64,000 nt of DNA from Nitzschia sp. pyKryTriq1 (Eukaryota > Bacillariophyta > Bacillariophyceae > Bacillariales > Bacillariaceae), in NCBI GenBank assembly GCA_956465555.1, contig OY101130.1:434001-498000 (forward strand), read 5' to 3'. How positions within the stretch are numbered: the stretch's first letter is position 1; each line of letters starts with the position of its first letter. Shown one piece after another: positions 9,515 to 20,739 of this stretch. A program made the position numbers and the translations under genes. The notes beneath the pieces were generated by a model. It was given only the letters and a program-made list of their open reading frames with translations. It did not search any database and had not been told where the DNA came from.

Positions 9515-11572
9515 TTAGTAGCAGACACAGCATGAACAGTCAACTAGGGGATCATCTCCTGCACACTCGGCAAACATGAATTGCAGGTAAATTTCATACT
9601 CCTCACGCCGCTCGTCGCGAACTTCACAGAGCGGTTCAAGAGTACCTGTAAACAGGTTGCCCTCCACCGTCAAGGCAACTTTAAAAAAACGAATCATGCA
9701 CGAGAGAGGTTGTGAGTTAGTCAGTCAGTCAGTCAAACTTTGATAGGGAGCATCGCGGGGTATTACCCTCCAAGAAAAATGCTTACCTAATCGCCTCAGT
9801 TCCAAGAGACTGTCTGCGGGCAATGGCCCCGACATGTTGTTGTTCTCCAACTGTAGTACTTCAAGATTCGTAATGCCGCCAATTGACTCTGATAGTGTGC
9901 CGGTCAATTGGTTGGTATTCAGGTCAATGGCAATCAAATCATAAAGAGTGAAAAGGGAGTTGGGCAGAGTACCCACGATCTCATTGTCATCGAGATCCAA
10001 AAACTTGAGCTTTGGCATTTCACCCAAGGCCTCCGGGATGGTTCCTGTAATCTTCATGTTGCCGTCCAAGAAAAATCCCTCAAGTTGACCGAATTCAAAG
10101 ATCTCCTTGATCAATTCACCATTCAAGTTGTTGCTGCTCAAGTCAATGGTGAGGACAGGGTAGTATGCATCAACACTTTCATCGCTTCTATCAGGAGAAT
10201 AGTCCTCTCCGCAGTCCAAACCATACCAAGCGCATTCGTTCGTGGCATCGAGCCACCGAATGGCTTCTTCCTCTTCATGATAGTCGTCTTGCAAACCTCG
10301 GCGTTTAGTCGGTCGATACTTGACAATGGCCTCCACGTCACCATTTGAGTCCGAAAGCATCTGCTTTAGGTTTCGGGAGTCACGAACATCTTCTACCAAG
10401 CAAATATCGGATTCATCAGAATCGCTCTTAGCACGACAGTTGTACCAGGATTGCCCACCGAATCTATAGTACAAAAGGGCCATTCGATAACGTTGATCGA
10501 TACGACTTTCTGAAGCGGCGCAGATGATTGCCTCGTCGATGTTGTCGATCCAATTTCTGGCCATGAAATATGGAGAGGAAGGGGTGACCAACTCCACTGG
10601 TTCACTGATCACACTCAAAACTGACAGAATGTCACGAGATCGCTCCAAGGGAGACATCCCGCACTTTTCCCTTATCCTGAGATCCCGGCTAAGCGGCTCG
10701 GTAGTGGGAGCATCAGTGGTCGGAGCCCCGGGCATGATTGTTGGAGTCGAGCTTCCAGTAGGCGCTGGCGTCCCCTCTGCAGGGGCGTCGGTACTTGATG
10801 GCGCTGAGCTTCCAGTAGGCGCTGGCGTCCCCTCTACAGGGGCGTCGGTACTTGATGGCGCTGAGCTTCCAGTAGGCGCTGGCGTCCCCTCTACAGGGGC
10901 GTCGGTACTTGTTGGCGCTGTACTGGGCACAGGAGTATCCGCTGCAACAGGGGCATCGGTACTTGTTGGCGCCGTGCTGGGCACAGGAGTATCCGCTGCA
11001 ACAGGGGCATCGGTACTTGTTGGCGCCGTGCTGGGCACAGGAGTATCCGCTGCAACAGGGGCATCGGTACTTGTTGGCACCGTACTGGGCACAGGAGTAT
11101 CCGCTACAACAGGGGCATCAGTAGGTGCTGGAGTATCCTCCACAACAGGAGCGCCTGTAGGTGCTGGAGTCTCCGCTGCGACAGGACCTCCGGTAGGCGC
11201 TGGGGTCTCCACTACAACAGGAGCACCAGTAGGCGCCAATGTCCCCACTACAGGAGCACCGGTAGGGGCGGGTGTTCCCACTACAGGGGCATCGGTAGGG
11301 GGCATGGACATGGACATGGACATTGACATGCTGCTGTCGCCACCAAATAGTTCTGGAATCTGCAAAAGCCTGATCAACTCGGCCGCGTCTTCTTCGTTGT
11401 TCAATCCGAGAAATTGCTGCTGCTGCTTACTTTCTTTCTCGCGGGCAAGGATCTCCTCGCGAGGGATCTCGAGGAAACTTTCTTTACGTCGAAGCCTTCT
11501 TGTGGATGGAATGGCGGCGACACTCCCCGTCACCAAGGCGGCGCAAGAGATAACGATGATTGCTGCCCTCAT
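9515..11572 (-). CDS. Secreted leucine-rich-repeat protein with Pro/Thr/Ala repeat stalk, two exons
   Basis: Exon 1 (11572-9787) and exon 2 (9678-9515) are joined across a 108-bp intron (GTAAGC donor; TTAAAG acceptor) and give about 649 residues. The join restores an LRR unit (ELRRLVALTVEGNLFTG). Order: signal peptide (1-20, ending SVAA); acidic/Gln segment; Ser-Met tract (SMSMSMSM, about 82-92); Pro/Thr/Ala repeats (about 93-294); a conserved diatom-type region with many Trp/Cys (to about 440); four to five plant-type LRRs (LSSNNLNGEL, LDGNMKITGTIP, LDDNEIVGTLP, LNTNQLTGTL, LENNNMSGPLP); Cys-rich tail. Extracellular or cell-surface location is likely. Diatom genomes hold many LRR proteins of this layout; the ligand is unknown. 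Reading straight through the intron gives an artefactual C-terminus. Confidence 0.85.
10735..11295 (-). repeat. Coding minisatellite in the LRR protein stalk
   Basis: Tandem units inside the coding sequence. About three 57-bp units encode DAPVEGTPAPTGSSAPSST (10750-10910). About four 54-bp units encode TDAPVAADTPVPSTAPTS (10910-11110). Shorter A-P-V-V-x-T-P-A-P-T-G units follow to 11295. Unit lengths are multiples of three, so copy number can change without frameshift. The Thr/Ser/Pro composition suggests an O-glycosylated, mucin-like stalk. Confidence 0.85.
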
Positions 11573-12434
11573 GGTAGGAGGTTCCTGCTTTCGTCGTCAA
11601 ACAAACAACAACAAATACTACAATGATATTGTAAACAAAACCAAAACAATGAACTGTTTCTCCAACCAAAGGAACTTCGTATGGCGAAAAAACACTTTCC
11701 CACCTCTTTTTGATGGTCGTTCCTCATTCCCTCCAATTGTTAGAGGTGCGAAAAATGTGAGACCGCTTTCTCCATGGGCAAGTCAGCTTATCCAGTTATT
11801 CATACATGTAGAAATGAGTCAAAGATACTTAGATGGATTTTGGACAAAAGCCAATAAAACCATGATAAAACTGCCCGGTTTGCGCGGGCATCGGATCGCA
11901 AACGTAAATGCAGTATCATCGATCCAGAATGACACGGTGCGCCACGCCGTGCGCCAACGGTCAGTTTTTCCTAAGTACACTAATTCTCAACGGATAGATC
12001 AGAACTGCGCGAGAGCACCAAAATACCTGTAAATAAACCTGGAATGGATCGAACCACTCGATTGCATCATTCAGTCACGCACTGAATCAGTCGTGTGAAA
12101 ACGCAGCGTGATGTTCTGGTTCTCAAGAATACATAGCTCTTGAAGCAAGATCGCGAGAGTGCGACCATGGCGTGAAGCGCGTGAAAGGGCAGCAGGTTCG
12201 TACCAGTACTGTCTGTAGAATGTACGTACAGAAATAAAAGAGAAGCGTGCTGCGTCTTTTCTGACCAATAACCAACAACAAAGGAACATACTATGTACCG
12301 GTATAGGAACGCATAACATTATTTTTGTTTTGTTTTGAAAAGCGCGGCTCTCGACCTTTCGTCTCTCCTTTTGCCACTCGAAAAATTCATTCGAGCAAGA
12401 CCTGACACACTGACCCGCTATAATACAATTATCG
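11573..12434. promoter_or_regulatory. Divergent intergenic region, 862 bp
   Basis: Lies between the starts of the minus-strand LRR gene and the plus-strand ABHD14-like gene, so it should hold both promoters. A small inverted motif GGTGCGCCACGCCGTGCGCC occurs at about 11937-11956. A long plus-strand open frame crosses into this region from the antisense of the LRR repeats and is not a gene. Confidence 0.4.
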
Positions 12435-13268
12435 ATGACGCAAATCATGTCGAAGCGTTCCAAGGAGAAAACAACCAGAAGCTCATCATCAGCATCGTCG
12501 CGGAACAATAAAATGGCTTCGGTTCTTTTGGGGATTGCGGGGATCATCTTGGCACTCTTTCTTTATTCCGCCAATGGAAATCATGCACAGGAAACAACGA
12601 AGGGGTCTGCTGTCGTGGAAGAAGTAGGGTCCAAACGTGCATCGTCGTCGGGATCCACGGAAAAAATAATAATCAGCAGCGGTAGTGTGAACAGTATTCC
12701 TTTCTACCACTGCGGCACGGAAAATAATATCAATGAAAACAAGCACTTGGTGCTTCTACACGGTGCCAAGTTCACCAAAGAGGATTGGAAGACCAGCGGT
12801 ATCTTGAAAAGTCTTTGCAAAGCGAAAGGCTTGTCTGTATCAGCCATGGATTTGCAAGTATCCGCCGGTCATCAAGAGCTCAAGACACTTTTAGCCTCCA
12901 TGAAAACGGAAGGAATGTTGAACACTCCGGTGACATTGGTCACTCCTTCCGCGTCAGGGAAAACCATTACGGATTGGATGACCAATGGAGATCTGACCGA
13001 ACTGCCCTCGTATATTTCCAAGTGGATTCCCGTGGCGGCTGGCTCTGTATCGAGTCCCAGTGACGAGCAAGTGGGCAGTTTGAAGGGCAAACTTTCCATT
13101 TTGGCGATTTATGGAAGCCGGGATGCCATGGGGAAAAGAGTGACGGAGCGACTCGCAGATTTGGCCAGCGCCGAAACCCTAGAGGTCGAAGGAGGTCACC
13201 CTTGTTATTTGGATAGTCCGGATGACTTTGTCTCGGCCATCTTTCGAAGCATGGATGTTTCCACGTAG
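12435..13268 (+). CDS. ABHD14-like alpha/beta hydrolase with N-terminal membrane anchor
   Basis: Predicted 277-residue single-pass membrane protein. It has a basic Ser-rich N-terminus, a membrane segment at about 31-48 (VLLGIAGIILALFLYS), then a short linker and an alpha/beta hydrolase domain. Landmarks are HLVLLHGAKFTKEDW (about 104), the nucleophile elbow TPSASG (about 170), an Asp in YGSRDA (about 226), and GHPCYLDSP (about 254) with the catalytic His. The GHPCYLD signature and the A-K-F-T-x-x-x-W oxyanion region are characteristic of the ABHD14A/B (CIB) family; ABHD14B acts as a lysine deacetylase on acetyl-CoA chemistry in mammals. Single uninterrupted exon. A second ATG lies four codons in. 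It shares a divergent promoter region with the LRR gene. Confidence 0.85.
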   Translation: MTQIMSKRSKEKTTRSSSSASSRNNKMASVLLGIAGIILALFLYSANGNHAQETTKGSAVVEEVGSKRASSSGSTEKIIISSGSVNSIPFYHCGTENNINENKHLVLLHGAKFTKEDWKTSGILKSLCKAKGLSVSAMDLQVSAGHQELKTLLASMKTEGMLNTPVTLVTPSASGKTITDWMTNGDLTELPSYISKWIPVAAGSVSSPSDEQVGSLKGKLSILAIYGSRDAMGKRVTERLADLASAETLEVEGGHPCYLDSPDDFVSAIFRSMDVST

Positions 13269-13590
13269 GAGATAGATAATTCGAGTTCAGATGGGGATCT
13301 TGAAAAGCTTACTGTACGTTCGCTGTACCAGGAACTTGGTCAATTGGTCCTACATGATACGCGACTTGACAAAAGTACGGGGTTCAAGTCTCCCTCAGGG
13401 GCGGGTTCCCACTACCGGTATGCATGGGGCAATAGCCAAAAACACTTCTTTTCACGCCCTCGTCTGTTATCTGGCACCAAGGAATAGTTCGAAGGTTGAA
13501 AGGTTATTCAGGCAGACGAATGCTCGTAAGTGTGTGTATCTAAACTTTTTGAATATAGCTGCATAGCATAGCTCGTTATGTTATGTCATG
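13269..13590. other. Intergenic between convergent genes, 322 bp
   Basis: 3' flanks of the ABHD14-like gene and the cyclase-PDE relic. Nothing else recognised. Confidence 0.4.
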
Positions 13591-16091
13591 CTAAGTCTCA
13601 TGAAAAAATATCATGCCCCCTTGTCGCCCATGGTTGCTGACCGTTCCAAATTGCTTGTTTCTCCTTGACAGCGGTTTCAATTTCCCCTTCTGATATCTTT
13701 CGATGTACCCCGCAACCATTTCCCTCCCGCGTCTACTCCATTCTTCTCGGTTATTTTCGGCGTAGTTGAGGTACTCATCACCCGACACCCCGAAGACACC
13801 GCATTCCTTCAGTCTCTTCGCGAGCGGAATGATGTAGAAATCAAAGAAGCCAAGCTCACCATCATACCATCCTTCCGAAGGATCTTTAGACACCCTTCCA
13901 TTTTCAAAGGCCTGGTAGCATTCCTGGAAGAACTTTTCGTTCCAGTGTGTGTAAATCTGCCAATGCTGCATGGTGTGTGAAACATCTGATGACTGGATAA
14001 AGTATTCAACAACAACGGTGGCCCGGCGATTTGTCATTTCATTGCAAGGTTTTGTCTCGTCTCCACATTCGACGTTGAACGCCAATTCCCATCGCTTCTT
14101 TCTCAATTGGCCAAGCTCTTTATCCATGACATCAGTAGCCAAGACAACGTTGACAAGAAGTTTGCGGAAGCTTTCACGCTCTTCCTGGGTGGTGTAGATG
14201 CACCGTCTTAGATCTTCGTAGCTTGGTTCCATGAGCAAGTCCCATGCGAGATCCAACGAGTTCTGCTCCGAGACACTCTTATCCCTGTACGCTTTTGCCA
14301 CGCCTTGACCTTCTTCCACCAATGTCGCATTGCTAACACCTGGATGATCAACATCATGGATCAAAGCTGACAGGATCACAGAGAACTGGATCATTGCATT
14401 GGAGGTGATGCCAAACGTAAAATCATTGAGCACTTCAGGAGCAGCCTTTGGCGTATAGCTCATACTCTGGTAGCAAATTTGATCAGGAGTTACCACGCGG
14501 GAGAGGAGTTTTGTGACTGATTGTGTGACGTGTGATGCATGCTGGAAATTGTGGAAGGGTTTACTGTCACGATACATCGATGCGATGGTGGCAACATAAT
14601 TCGTCAGCTGGTCGATTACTTTCTCTTCCAGGAAAACGGACGTTTCCGCATCTCTAAGATCGACGGCATCATTTTGTGTCATGGTGATGACTTCTTCGAC
14701 TTAATCCAAGACAATACTATCTGGTTTGGGCGGACGAATCTGCAACTTGCGCCAAGAGTCAAGGTCCAGAATCTGTCGTCCTCTCCTTCCTGCGATGAGC
14801 TTCTTCAATGGTTGAGAAAGGTTTTCAACATTCCACAGGACAAGACGCTGGGTAAGAGCGTCCTCACGCGAAGGCATTTCTTGTGAAACTGGGGCCTGGT
14901 CTGCGGAATTCGATTCCGACATGAAGGTCACGGCACTATCCACTCTCATTGATCCAGAAAGGCTACCATTGCTTTTCGTAGCCTCGGAATCGGATCCCTG
15001 GACGAACCAGAAAGTTTGCAGCTCGCCTTTTCCTTTCGCAAAAACTTTTGTCCCACGAGGCTTGATCCAATGTTCTTTGCCTCCTTTCACAATCAGCTCA
15101 GCTGTCTCCTTAGATAGTTGAATGCGATTCTTCATACCTGTGCTTTCCATACGGGCAGCAGTATTGACGGTATCTCCAAAGAGTTGAAATCGAGACTTCT
15201 CCCCTCTCAATACACCGGCAGTAACCGGGCCACTGATCGTGCAACGAAAATGGGTTCACGTTAGTTCGGCGAATTCTTGGGATTCTACATGGGTCGCGGA
15301 AGCTACTTACCTGTGCAGTCCAAAACGCATCTTCAAATCTGAAGTTCCTGGTCCGAGGCTCGTTTCTAGCTGGAATACCAACTTATTCATCGTTACCATG
15401 CACTTGTGTGCAAACCGGGCCACCACCTCAGCATGGTCTGGTCGTGGATTCGGGAGTCCAGCTACGGCCACGTACGAGTCCCCAATGGTTTCGACCTTGA
15501 ATACCTTCATTTTTCTTGCAATTTTGTCGAACGCGTTATACACGGTCTCGAGCAACAAAAACACCTGTGATGGTTCGCGGATAGAGGACCAAGCCGTGAA
15601 ACCTGCTAAATCGCCAAACATGACCGTCGTCTCAGGAAAGAGATCAGCAATGGGCTTCGAGCTTTGTGATGGTTGTCCATAGGGATTGGTTCCCATCCTT
15701 TTGTCCAGATCCTGCACTTCTTGCTCTTCGAGGAGACGGTCTCTCACGTTGGCAGGGAAGAGAGAGTTGATGATGGCACTGGACTTGTTGGCTGAAATCA
15801 TGACCATGGTCTGGCGTTTCTCAACGAAGAAATCGTAGATGCCAAAGACGGCTAGCGCGACCAACAAAACACCTGCCACAGCAATCGTGTAGGCTCGTGG
15901 ACTGTTGTCAGTGTGGTCCTCTTCGAATACTTCTGTTGGATACACACTCAAGTTGAACCCAAGTTGCGTAAACCTTCGATGCTAGAAGCAAATTCACTCG
16001 ATTTCACATAGTAATCGTACTCCGGATCGTGAAGATCGTTCGGACCCAAGTAATCGACCCGGGGACCGTTGATCTCGAAGGAAAACTGTTG
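13591..16091 (-). pseudogene. Receptor-type guanylate cyclase - cyclic nucleotide phosphodiesterase fusion, 5'-truncated and broken
   Basis: The layout is that of diatom receptor cyclase-PDE proteins. Remaining ectodomain end (16091 to about 15950): FEINGPRVDYLGPNDLHDPE. Membrane segment: YTIAVAGVLLVALAVFGIYD. Class III cyclase: FGDLAGFTAWSS, VETIGDSYVAVAG, then a 78-bp intron (15310-15233), then LFGDTVNTAARMES. PDE: HNFQHASHV, HDVDHPGVSNA, SDVSHTMQHW. The Glu of VETIGD favours GTP. Three lesions are visible. Most of the ectodomain and the start are missing. The frame shifts by one base between the ectodomain remnant and SVYPTEVF (about 15950-15990). An in-frame TAA (14703-14701) lies between cyclase and PDE; the PDE frame continues unchanged six codons before its first ATG. 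Catalytic residues of both domains remain, so decay looks recent. The alternative is two separate short proteins, or assembly error. Confidence 0.75.
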
Positions 16092-16178
16092 TCTCAAGTC
16101 GCATCAATGACGCAGTCAGTCACTCACTCACTCAGTAATGTTCACCTTCTACCACGAGTTCGTACTGAGTATAGACTT

Positions 16179-17989
16179 TCACAGCAATCCTTCCGTGCTT
16201 TGATTCTTGCGGAAATGAAAGTCTCGTACAAAATTGTCAAAGGCGACCCGATTGTCATTGCCATGTGTTTCGTTAACTGCCAAGATTTCGCCTAGAAACA
16301 TGATGGTCCAATTCTTATTGTCCGCAGCATATCCTCGGGGCAATCCAGCGCCTTGTAACAAGTTTTTGGCCTTCTCTTCTCCGTGGGCTTTGATAAATCC
16401 TCCAATCCATGGCCTAATATTGTCATCCGTTTCTTCGGCGTCTTGCGCCTTGAAGGCCCATCCTTCAAAGCTCCGTTCTCCGCCTCGTCGAGAATCGTCT
16501 CGAAAACTATAGGCTTCCCAGCTTCCTAAATAATGATTGATTCGTAATCCGGAATCCCAGTCATCTTTCCAAGGCGCCGTGCAAATGGTCTTGATGGGTC
16601 GATGTAGGGACTGTATCCGCGGAAATTTGTCAATACGAGAGACATCCAAAATAGATTTACTCAATCCATTCTTGACAAAGTCTTGTCGTTCCGCATGTTT
16701 GCGAAATCGAAGCGTATCTAATCGATCGGCATTGATAATTTGACTGCCGACTTGCTTTTGTCGTTCTTCCGGCGTACTTTCTTTGGCTCCAAACTGCAGA
16801 CGGGGACAGGAAATACAGGATCGTTGATAAAAGGGATGCCCCGCCGCCTTTTCTTGTTGGATATAGCGAATCAAGGCTCCGGCTTGTGCCGTGGTAGGAG
16901 GAGTGTGACTCGGTCGTATCCGTACCTTATCCGCATAGATGGACTCTTTCAAAAGTTTGGTTTCTCGGGCCTCCCAGGCTTCAAAGGCATCGCCACCCTT
17001 GTGATTATAATTCAAAAATTCATCCGTATCGATCAGGGTGACCCAGGTTCGATCTTGTTCTTTGCATCGTTGTAAACATGATTGATAAAAATTCTTTTGC
17101 CTGATCCGGTGCCGATCTCGTTTGACCTGCAATTCGGCATCGTCGGGTACTGCATTACGGGCAATATCGGCTTTTAAAAAATCAAAATCGTTCCATTCTT
17201 CAATCACCACGCCCATTCGTCGCCATCGATTCAAGACTGCCGTTGGTGACGTTCTACTCCGAGGATCCACCGCAATGATCAAATACCGTAAGGGTAGCAC
17301 ATGATAGTGATAGGCCATCCATTCAACTAAACGATGATTGTCGTCCTGATGAACGTAGTAGGCATAGTAAAAGGGTACGATGATTCATCGTGAATGTGAA
17401 GAGGAAAACAAACGGAACGAGAAGATGTGTGTAAAAGTAAGTGGCCAAACCAAGAATCATCCAAGGGACCATACCGACCGATTGGATTGATGGAACGTTC
17501 CAGGATGAATGAACAGCATTATTACATATTACTCACCATCACCAAGAGACAGGCCGAGAAGGTTTCAGTGCCATTGGAAAGAGGTGGATTGGGAATCGGT
17601 TCTTCCCGCAATCGGTCCACCAGCGTAGTGTCCTCCTCGTCCCCACCCAGCAGTGTGGCTGATGTCACTCCTTTGGACGATGGCTTCTTTTTGAAATTCT
17701 TCAAAGACGAGTGTATCGCATCATTCGCATCATTCGCATTATTGCCATTCCCAGCAGCATTGGAGTGTGGCAGTTCTTGAACCGAATGAAAGAAACTGCT
17801 CATCGCCACCACCAGGAGCAACACGAACAGAATAGGCAGGGGGCCTGCTGCATGGCGACCACTATTAGCACGCCGTGACACCGACAAAGAGGCACCGCTA
17901 AAATTACGTGTACTGGCAGCATCTCCTCCTCCCGAGGAAGCCGATGATCGCCGATCTCCTCCCTCTCGCCCAGCAGAGGGGACGGGCAT
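16179..17989 (-). CDS. Putative type II membrane glycosyltransferase (GT92/DUF23-like), two exons
   Basis: Exon 1 (17989-17537) and exon 2 (17345-16179) join in phase 0 over a 191-bp intron (GTGAGT donor, ATCAG acceptor), giving about 539 residues. The join reads SACLLVMDDNHRLVEWMAYHY, cut here by the intron after VM. A membrane anchor lies at about 50-70 (GPLPILFVLLLVVAMSSFF). The core has YLIIAVDPRSRTSPT and a D-x-D-like motif TLIDTDEFL (about 256), typical of GT-A-fold enzymes. The ACLLxMDDNHRLxEWxAYHYxxLP opening is the pattern of GT92/DUF23-type proteins (interrupted here only by notation). Likely a Golgi enzyme; donor and acceptor are unknown. The frame opens at TTG (18019), so the first ATG is used. 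It ends 88 bp from the cyclase-PDE relic. Confidence 0.7.
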
Positions 17990-18620
17990 GGTCGGTGCGG
18001 GACAGTAGTAGATGCACAATTACTGTAGTGTGTAAATTTTCGCTTGTACGGTACCTTAGTTTGTGTCGTCATGGCCTTTTTGCCGCCATTGTCGTCCGCC
18101 GTACAGTATTTTTTCTCATAATACTGTAGCGTGTTGTGCTCTGATACTTTTGGGGGATGGTACGAAGTAATAAGAGGGGTGGTTTTGGTTTCTTTATTTC
18201 TTGATCGTTTTCTGGACAGACAGCCAGATTAAATCGACTCAAATGACAATAAGGGGATGGATGATGAGCAGCAATGAGCACGTGCCCTCTCGTGCCTCCA
18301 CGTGGATTCAGCTCGTTCGATGTAGTCGTTCGCGCACCGCGCACCAAACCCATCAAAGCGAGATCAACCACCCACCATACACTGAATACTAATATCATAA
18401 CACTAATATCATCGCAGGATTTCGTTTCGCGAAGCTCGATATGATATTCTATGCTGTTGTTATTCTTCTATCCAAGCCTGATGCGTGCTGCTTCTCATAC
18501 TCTTAGAAGATTGCCGTCCCTGATCATCTTTGGATTCATTCATGATATTTAAGTAGACTGACTGAGTCGTCGCCATTATCTTGTCCTTCGTCTTTCATTC
18601 TTGAAGAACCTCCGCCGCAC
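17990..18620. promoter_or_regulatory. Divergent intergenic region, 631 bp
   Basis: Between the starts of the glycosyltransferase-like gene (minus) and the DEAD-box gene (plus). It contains a CACTAATATCAT direct repeat near 18389-18413. No gene or RNA recognised. Confidence 0.4.
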
Positions 18621-20675
18621 ATGTCTGCATTTGCAACAAACGAAAAGTTATTGCGGATAAAACCCAACGTTTCTTTGTGGAAAGTATCAACGATATTCCT
18701 ATTCATGATGATGATGATGATTACAATGAGACGAAATGGTGTTGTTTCGGCGTGGACCACCACCACCAAAACGATACGAGCAGTTGTATCACTGTCCACC
18801 ACCACTCGACGAGCTGCTCCTGGTGCTGTCGTTTTTCATCCTCGTCTTCTTTCTTCGTCTGCGTCTTTTCCTTCTTCGGTTCATCACCTGACGCCCCCCA
18901 CACTGTTCAGGAGTCCGTTCAGCACCAGTGCTCTATATCTCACCCACCCGAAGAAGAATGAGGGATATGCATTCTTGAGTTCCTCTCGCTTGGGATTTTC
19001 TTCAACAGCAGCAGCCAGAACAACCACACGTTTGTTTTCAACGACGACAACAAGCACCTTAGAAGGAGACAAAGAGGATTCTCTCTTTGCCAATGATGCC
19101 ACAACCTTTTCCTCCATAGGAATTCAAAGTCCTATTCTTTTGGAACGATTGACCAAGTTGGGTTTGGAACGTCCTACCAAAGTACAAGCTGGAACCTTTG
19201 CGAAACTGGCTCGATCGGACGACAATGTCGCTTCTGCTGAGGAAGAGGAGGAGGACGGCACTGGATTTGATGCAACCAACCAAAACAAGAAAAAATCAAT
19301 GCCCAGGAATGTGATTATTGGTAGCGAAACAGGCAGTGGAAAGACTTTGGCCTATCTGCTGCCATTGTTGGATGATATTTTGCAACAAAAACAAGAGCAA
19401 CAAGATGGACAACGAAATACGCTTAGCTATGACTATGCCCGTGCTGTTATTTTGGTCCCCAACAAGGAATTGGTCCAACAAGTCTTGCGTATGGCCATGC
19501 CCCTCTGTGGAGGTCCACAGTCGGTGATTTGGAGTGCAGGAACAACTGTCGACTCATCCTCTGGGGAATCATCTTGTCCCGAACATCAACTTGTCCGACT
19601 GGCAGTGTTACCCGGTGGATTGGCGGAACCTCTCGATTTCAAACCCTTTCGGGATACGGTGGCCTTAGGCGGAGGTACGGAACCATCTGTGGATTTGATT
19701 GTCTCGACCCCGGCAGCGCTTGGTCCACTCGCACTGTCACCCAAACACATTGACATGTTTGCCGATATCGAGACACTGGTAGTCGATGAGGCGGACATGT
19801 TATTGGATGGTGGGTACATTCGGCCACTGGAAAATGTCTTGATGGGATTCAAGCGAGCCGACCGATTGGATCCGTCCATGGGAGTTCCGCGTACCCAGCA
19901 TGTATTTTGTGCTGCTACACTTCCGGATATGGGTCTCAAGAGTGTCGATGCCTATCTGCTACGCAAGTTTCCCTACGCGGAACGAGTTCAAATGTCGGGG
20001 ATGCACAATGCCCGTCATTATGGCTTGAAGCAAGCCACCCAATGGATTGGCCCCGTGGAAACGAAGAAGGAGCGGATGGATCAGTTCGTAGAAATGTTGG
20101 AGACACCTGTAGAAGAAGGAGGTCTATTGGGGGAGAAAGTCATGGTCTTTTTGAACAGTGTCGAAGATGTCGAAGGGGCTCAATTCGCTCTGGACAAGGC
20201 AGGTATTTCTTCGGTTCCCTACCATGCCAAGATCAAATTGGATGAACGTTCCAAAGTGTTGGATCGCTTTCGACGATATGACAGTGCGTCGAGTAAGGAT
20301 GATGACTCTGTCTCGGTACTGGTTTGCACCGATCTAGCCAGTCGAGGACTAGATGTCCCCGGTGTCAATGCTGTGGTGCAGCTGCAATTCTCCGGGAACG
20401 TCGTATCACATTTGCATCGAATGGGTCGCTGTGGCCGCGCTGGACAACGCACGGGCCGCGGCATTGTCTTTTACAATGAAGCCGAAGCTGAACTTGTGCA
20501 GGTCGTCCAAGAAGCTGAAGATCAACAGGAACGAATGATTCTCGAAGGTGATGTCGATGATCAACTTGGAGATGATGACGGTGGTGCGGAATCAGGAAAG
20601 GTCCAAAAGGCCTTTTCGAGGAAACGAGGATTTACCAAGAAACGAAAAAAGCTCAAGCGGGAGGAGATACCATAA
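18621..20675 (+). CDS. DEAD-box RNA helicase, probably organelle-targeted
   Basis: Predicted 684-residue single-exon helicase. The Q-motif region (GLERPTKVQ) is followed by motif I SETGSGKT (about 236), Ia VPNKEL, Ib STPAAL, motif II VVDEADML (about 388), motif III AAT instead of SAT, IV VMVFLNS, V TDLASRGLDVPG and VI HRMGRCGRAG (about 598). The basic tail is KRGFTKKRKKLKREE. All ATP- and RNA-binding motifs are present. The N-terminus (about 26-50) has a hydrophobic Met-rich core, then VVSAW and a Ser/Thr/Arg-rich stretch. This fits a diatom bipartite plastid presequence with Trp at the cleavage site, or a mitochondrial one. The true start may be a later ATG among the Met run. It ends 64 bp from the convergent kinase gene. 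Confidence 0.9.
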   Translation: MSAFATNEKLLRIKPNVSLWKVSTIFLFMMMMMITMRRNGVVSAWTTTTKTIRAVVSLSTTTRRAAPGAVVFHPRLLSSSASFPSSVHHLTPPTLFRSPFSTSALYLTHPKKNEGYAFLSSSRLGFSSTAAARTTTRLFSTTTTSTLEGDKEDSLFANDATTFSSIGIQSPILLERLTKLGLERPTKVQAGTFAKLARSDDNVASAEEEEEDGTGFDATNQNKKKSMPRNVIIGSETGSGKTLAYLLPLLDDILQQKQEQQDGQRNTLSYDYARAVILVPNKELVQQVLRMAMPLCGGPQSVIWSAGTTVDSSSGESSCPEHQLVRLAVLPGGLAEPLDFKPFRDTVALGGGTEPSVDLIVSTPAALGPLALSPKHIDMFADIETLVVDEADMLLDGGYIRPLENVLMGFKRADRLDPSMGVPRTQHVFCAATLPDMGLKSVDAYLLRKFPYAERVQMSGMHNARHYGLKQATQWIGPVETKKERMDQFVEMLETPVEEGGLLGEKVMVFLNSVEDVEGAQFALDKAGISSVPYHAKIKLDERSKVLDRFRRYDSASSKDDDSVSVLVCTDLASRGLDVPGVNAVVQLQFSGNVVSHLHRMGRCGRAGQRTGRGIVFYNEAEAELVQVVQEAEDQQERMILEGDVDDQLGDDDGGAESGKVQKAFSRKRGFTKKRKKLKREEIP

Positions 20676-20739
20676 TAATAGATTGTTTGTGTTGGGTGTT
20701 GAACATGTATTTATTTTACTTTTACTAGTAGAGTAGCTT

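Noticed and set aside
10524-12032. 502-codon plus-strand frame rich in Val/Gly/Ala
   Set aside because: It is the antisense of the LRR protein's Pro/Thr/Ala repeats; multiples-of-three repeats keep the opposite strand open. No domain or signal.
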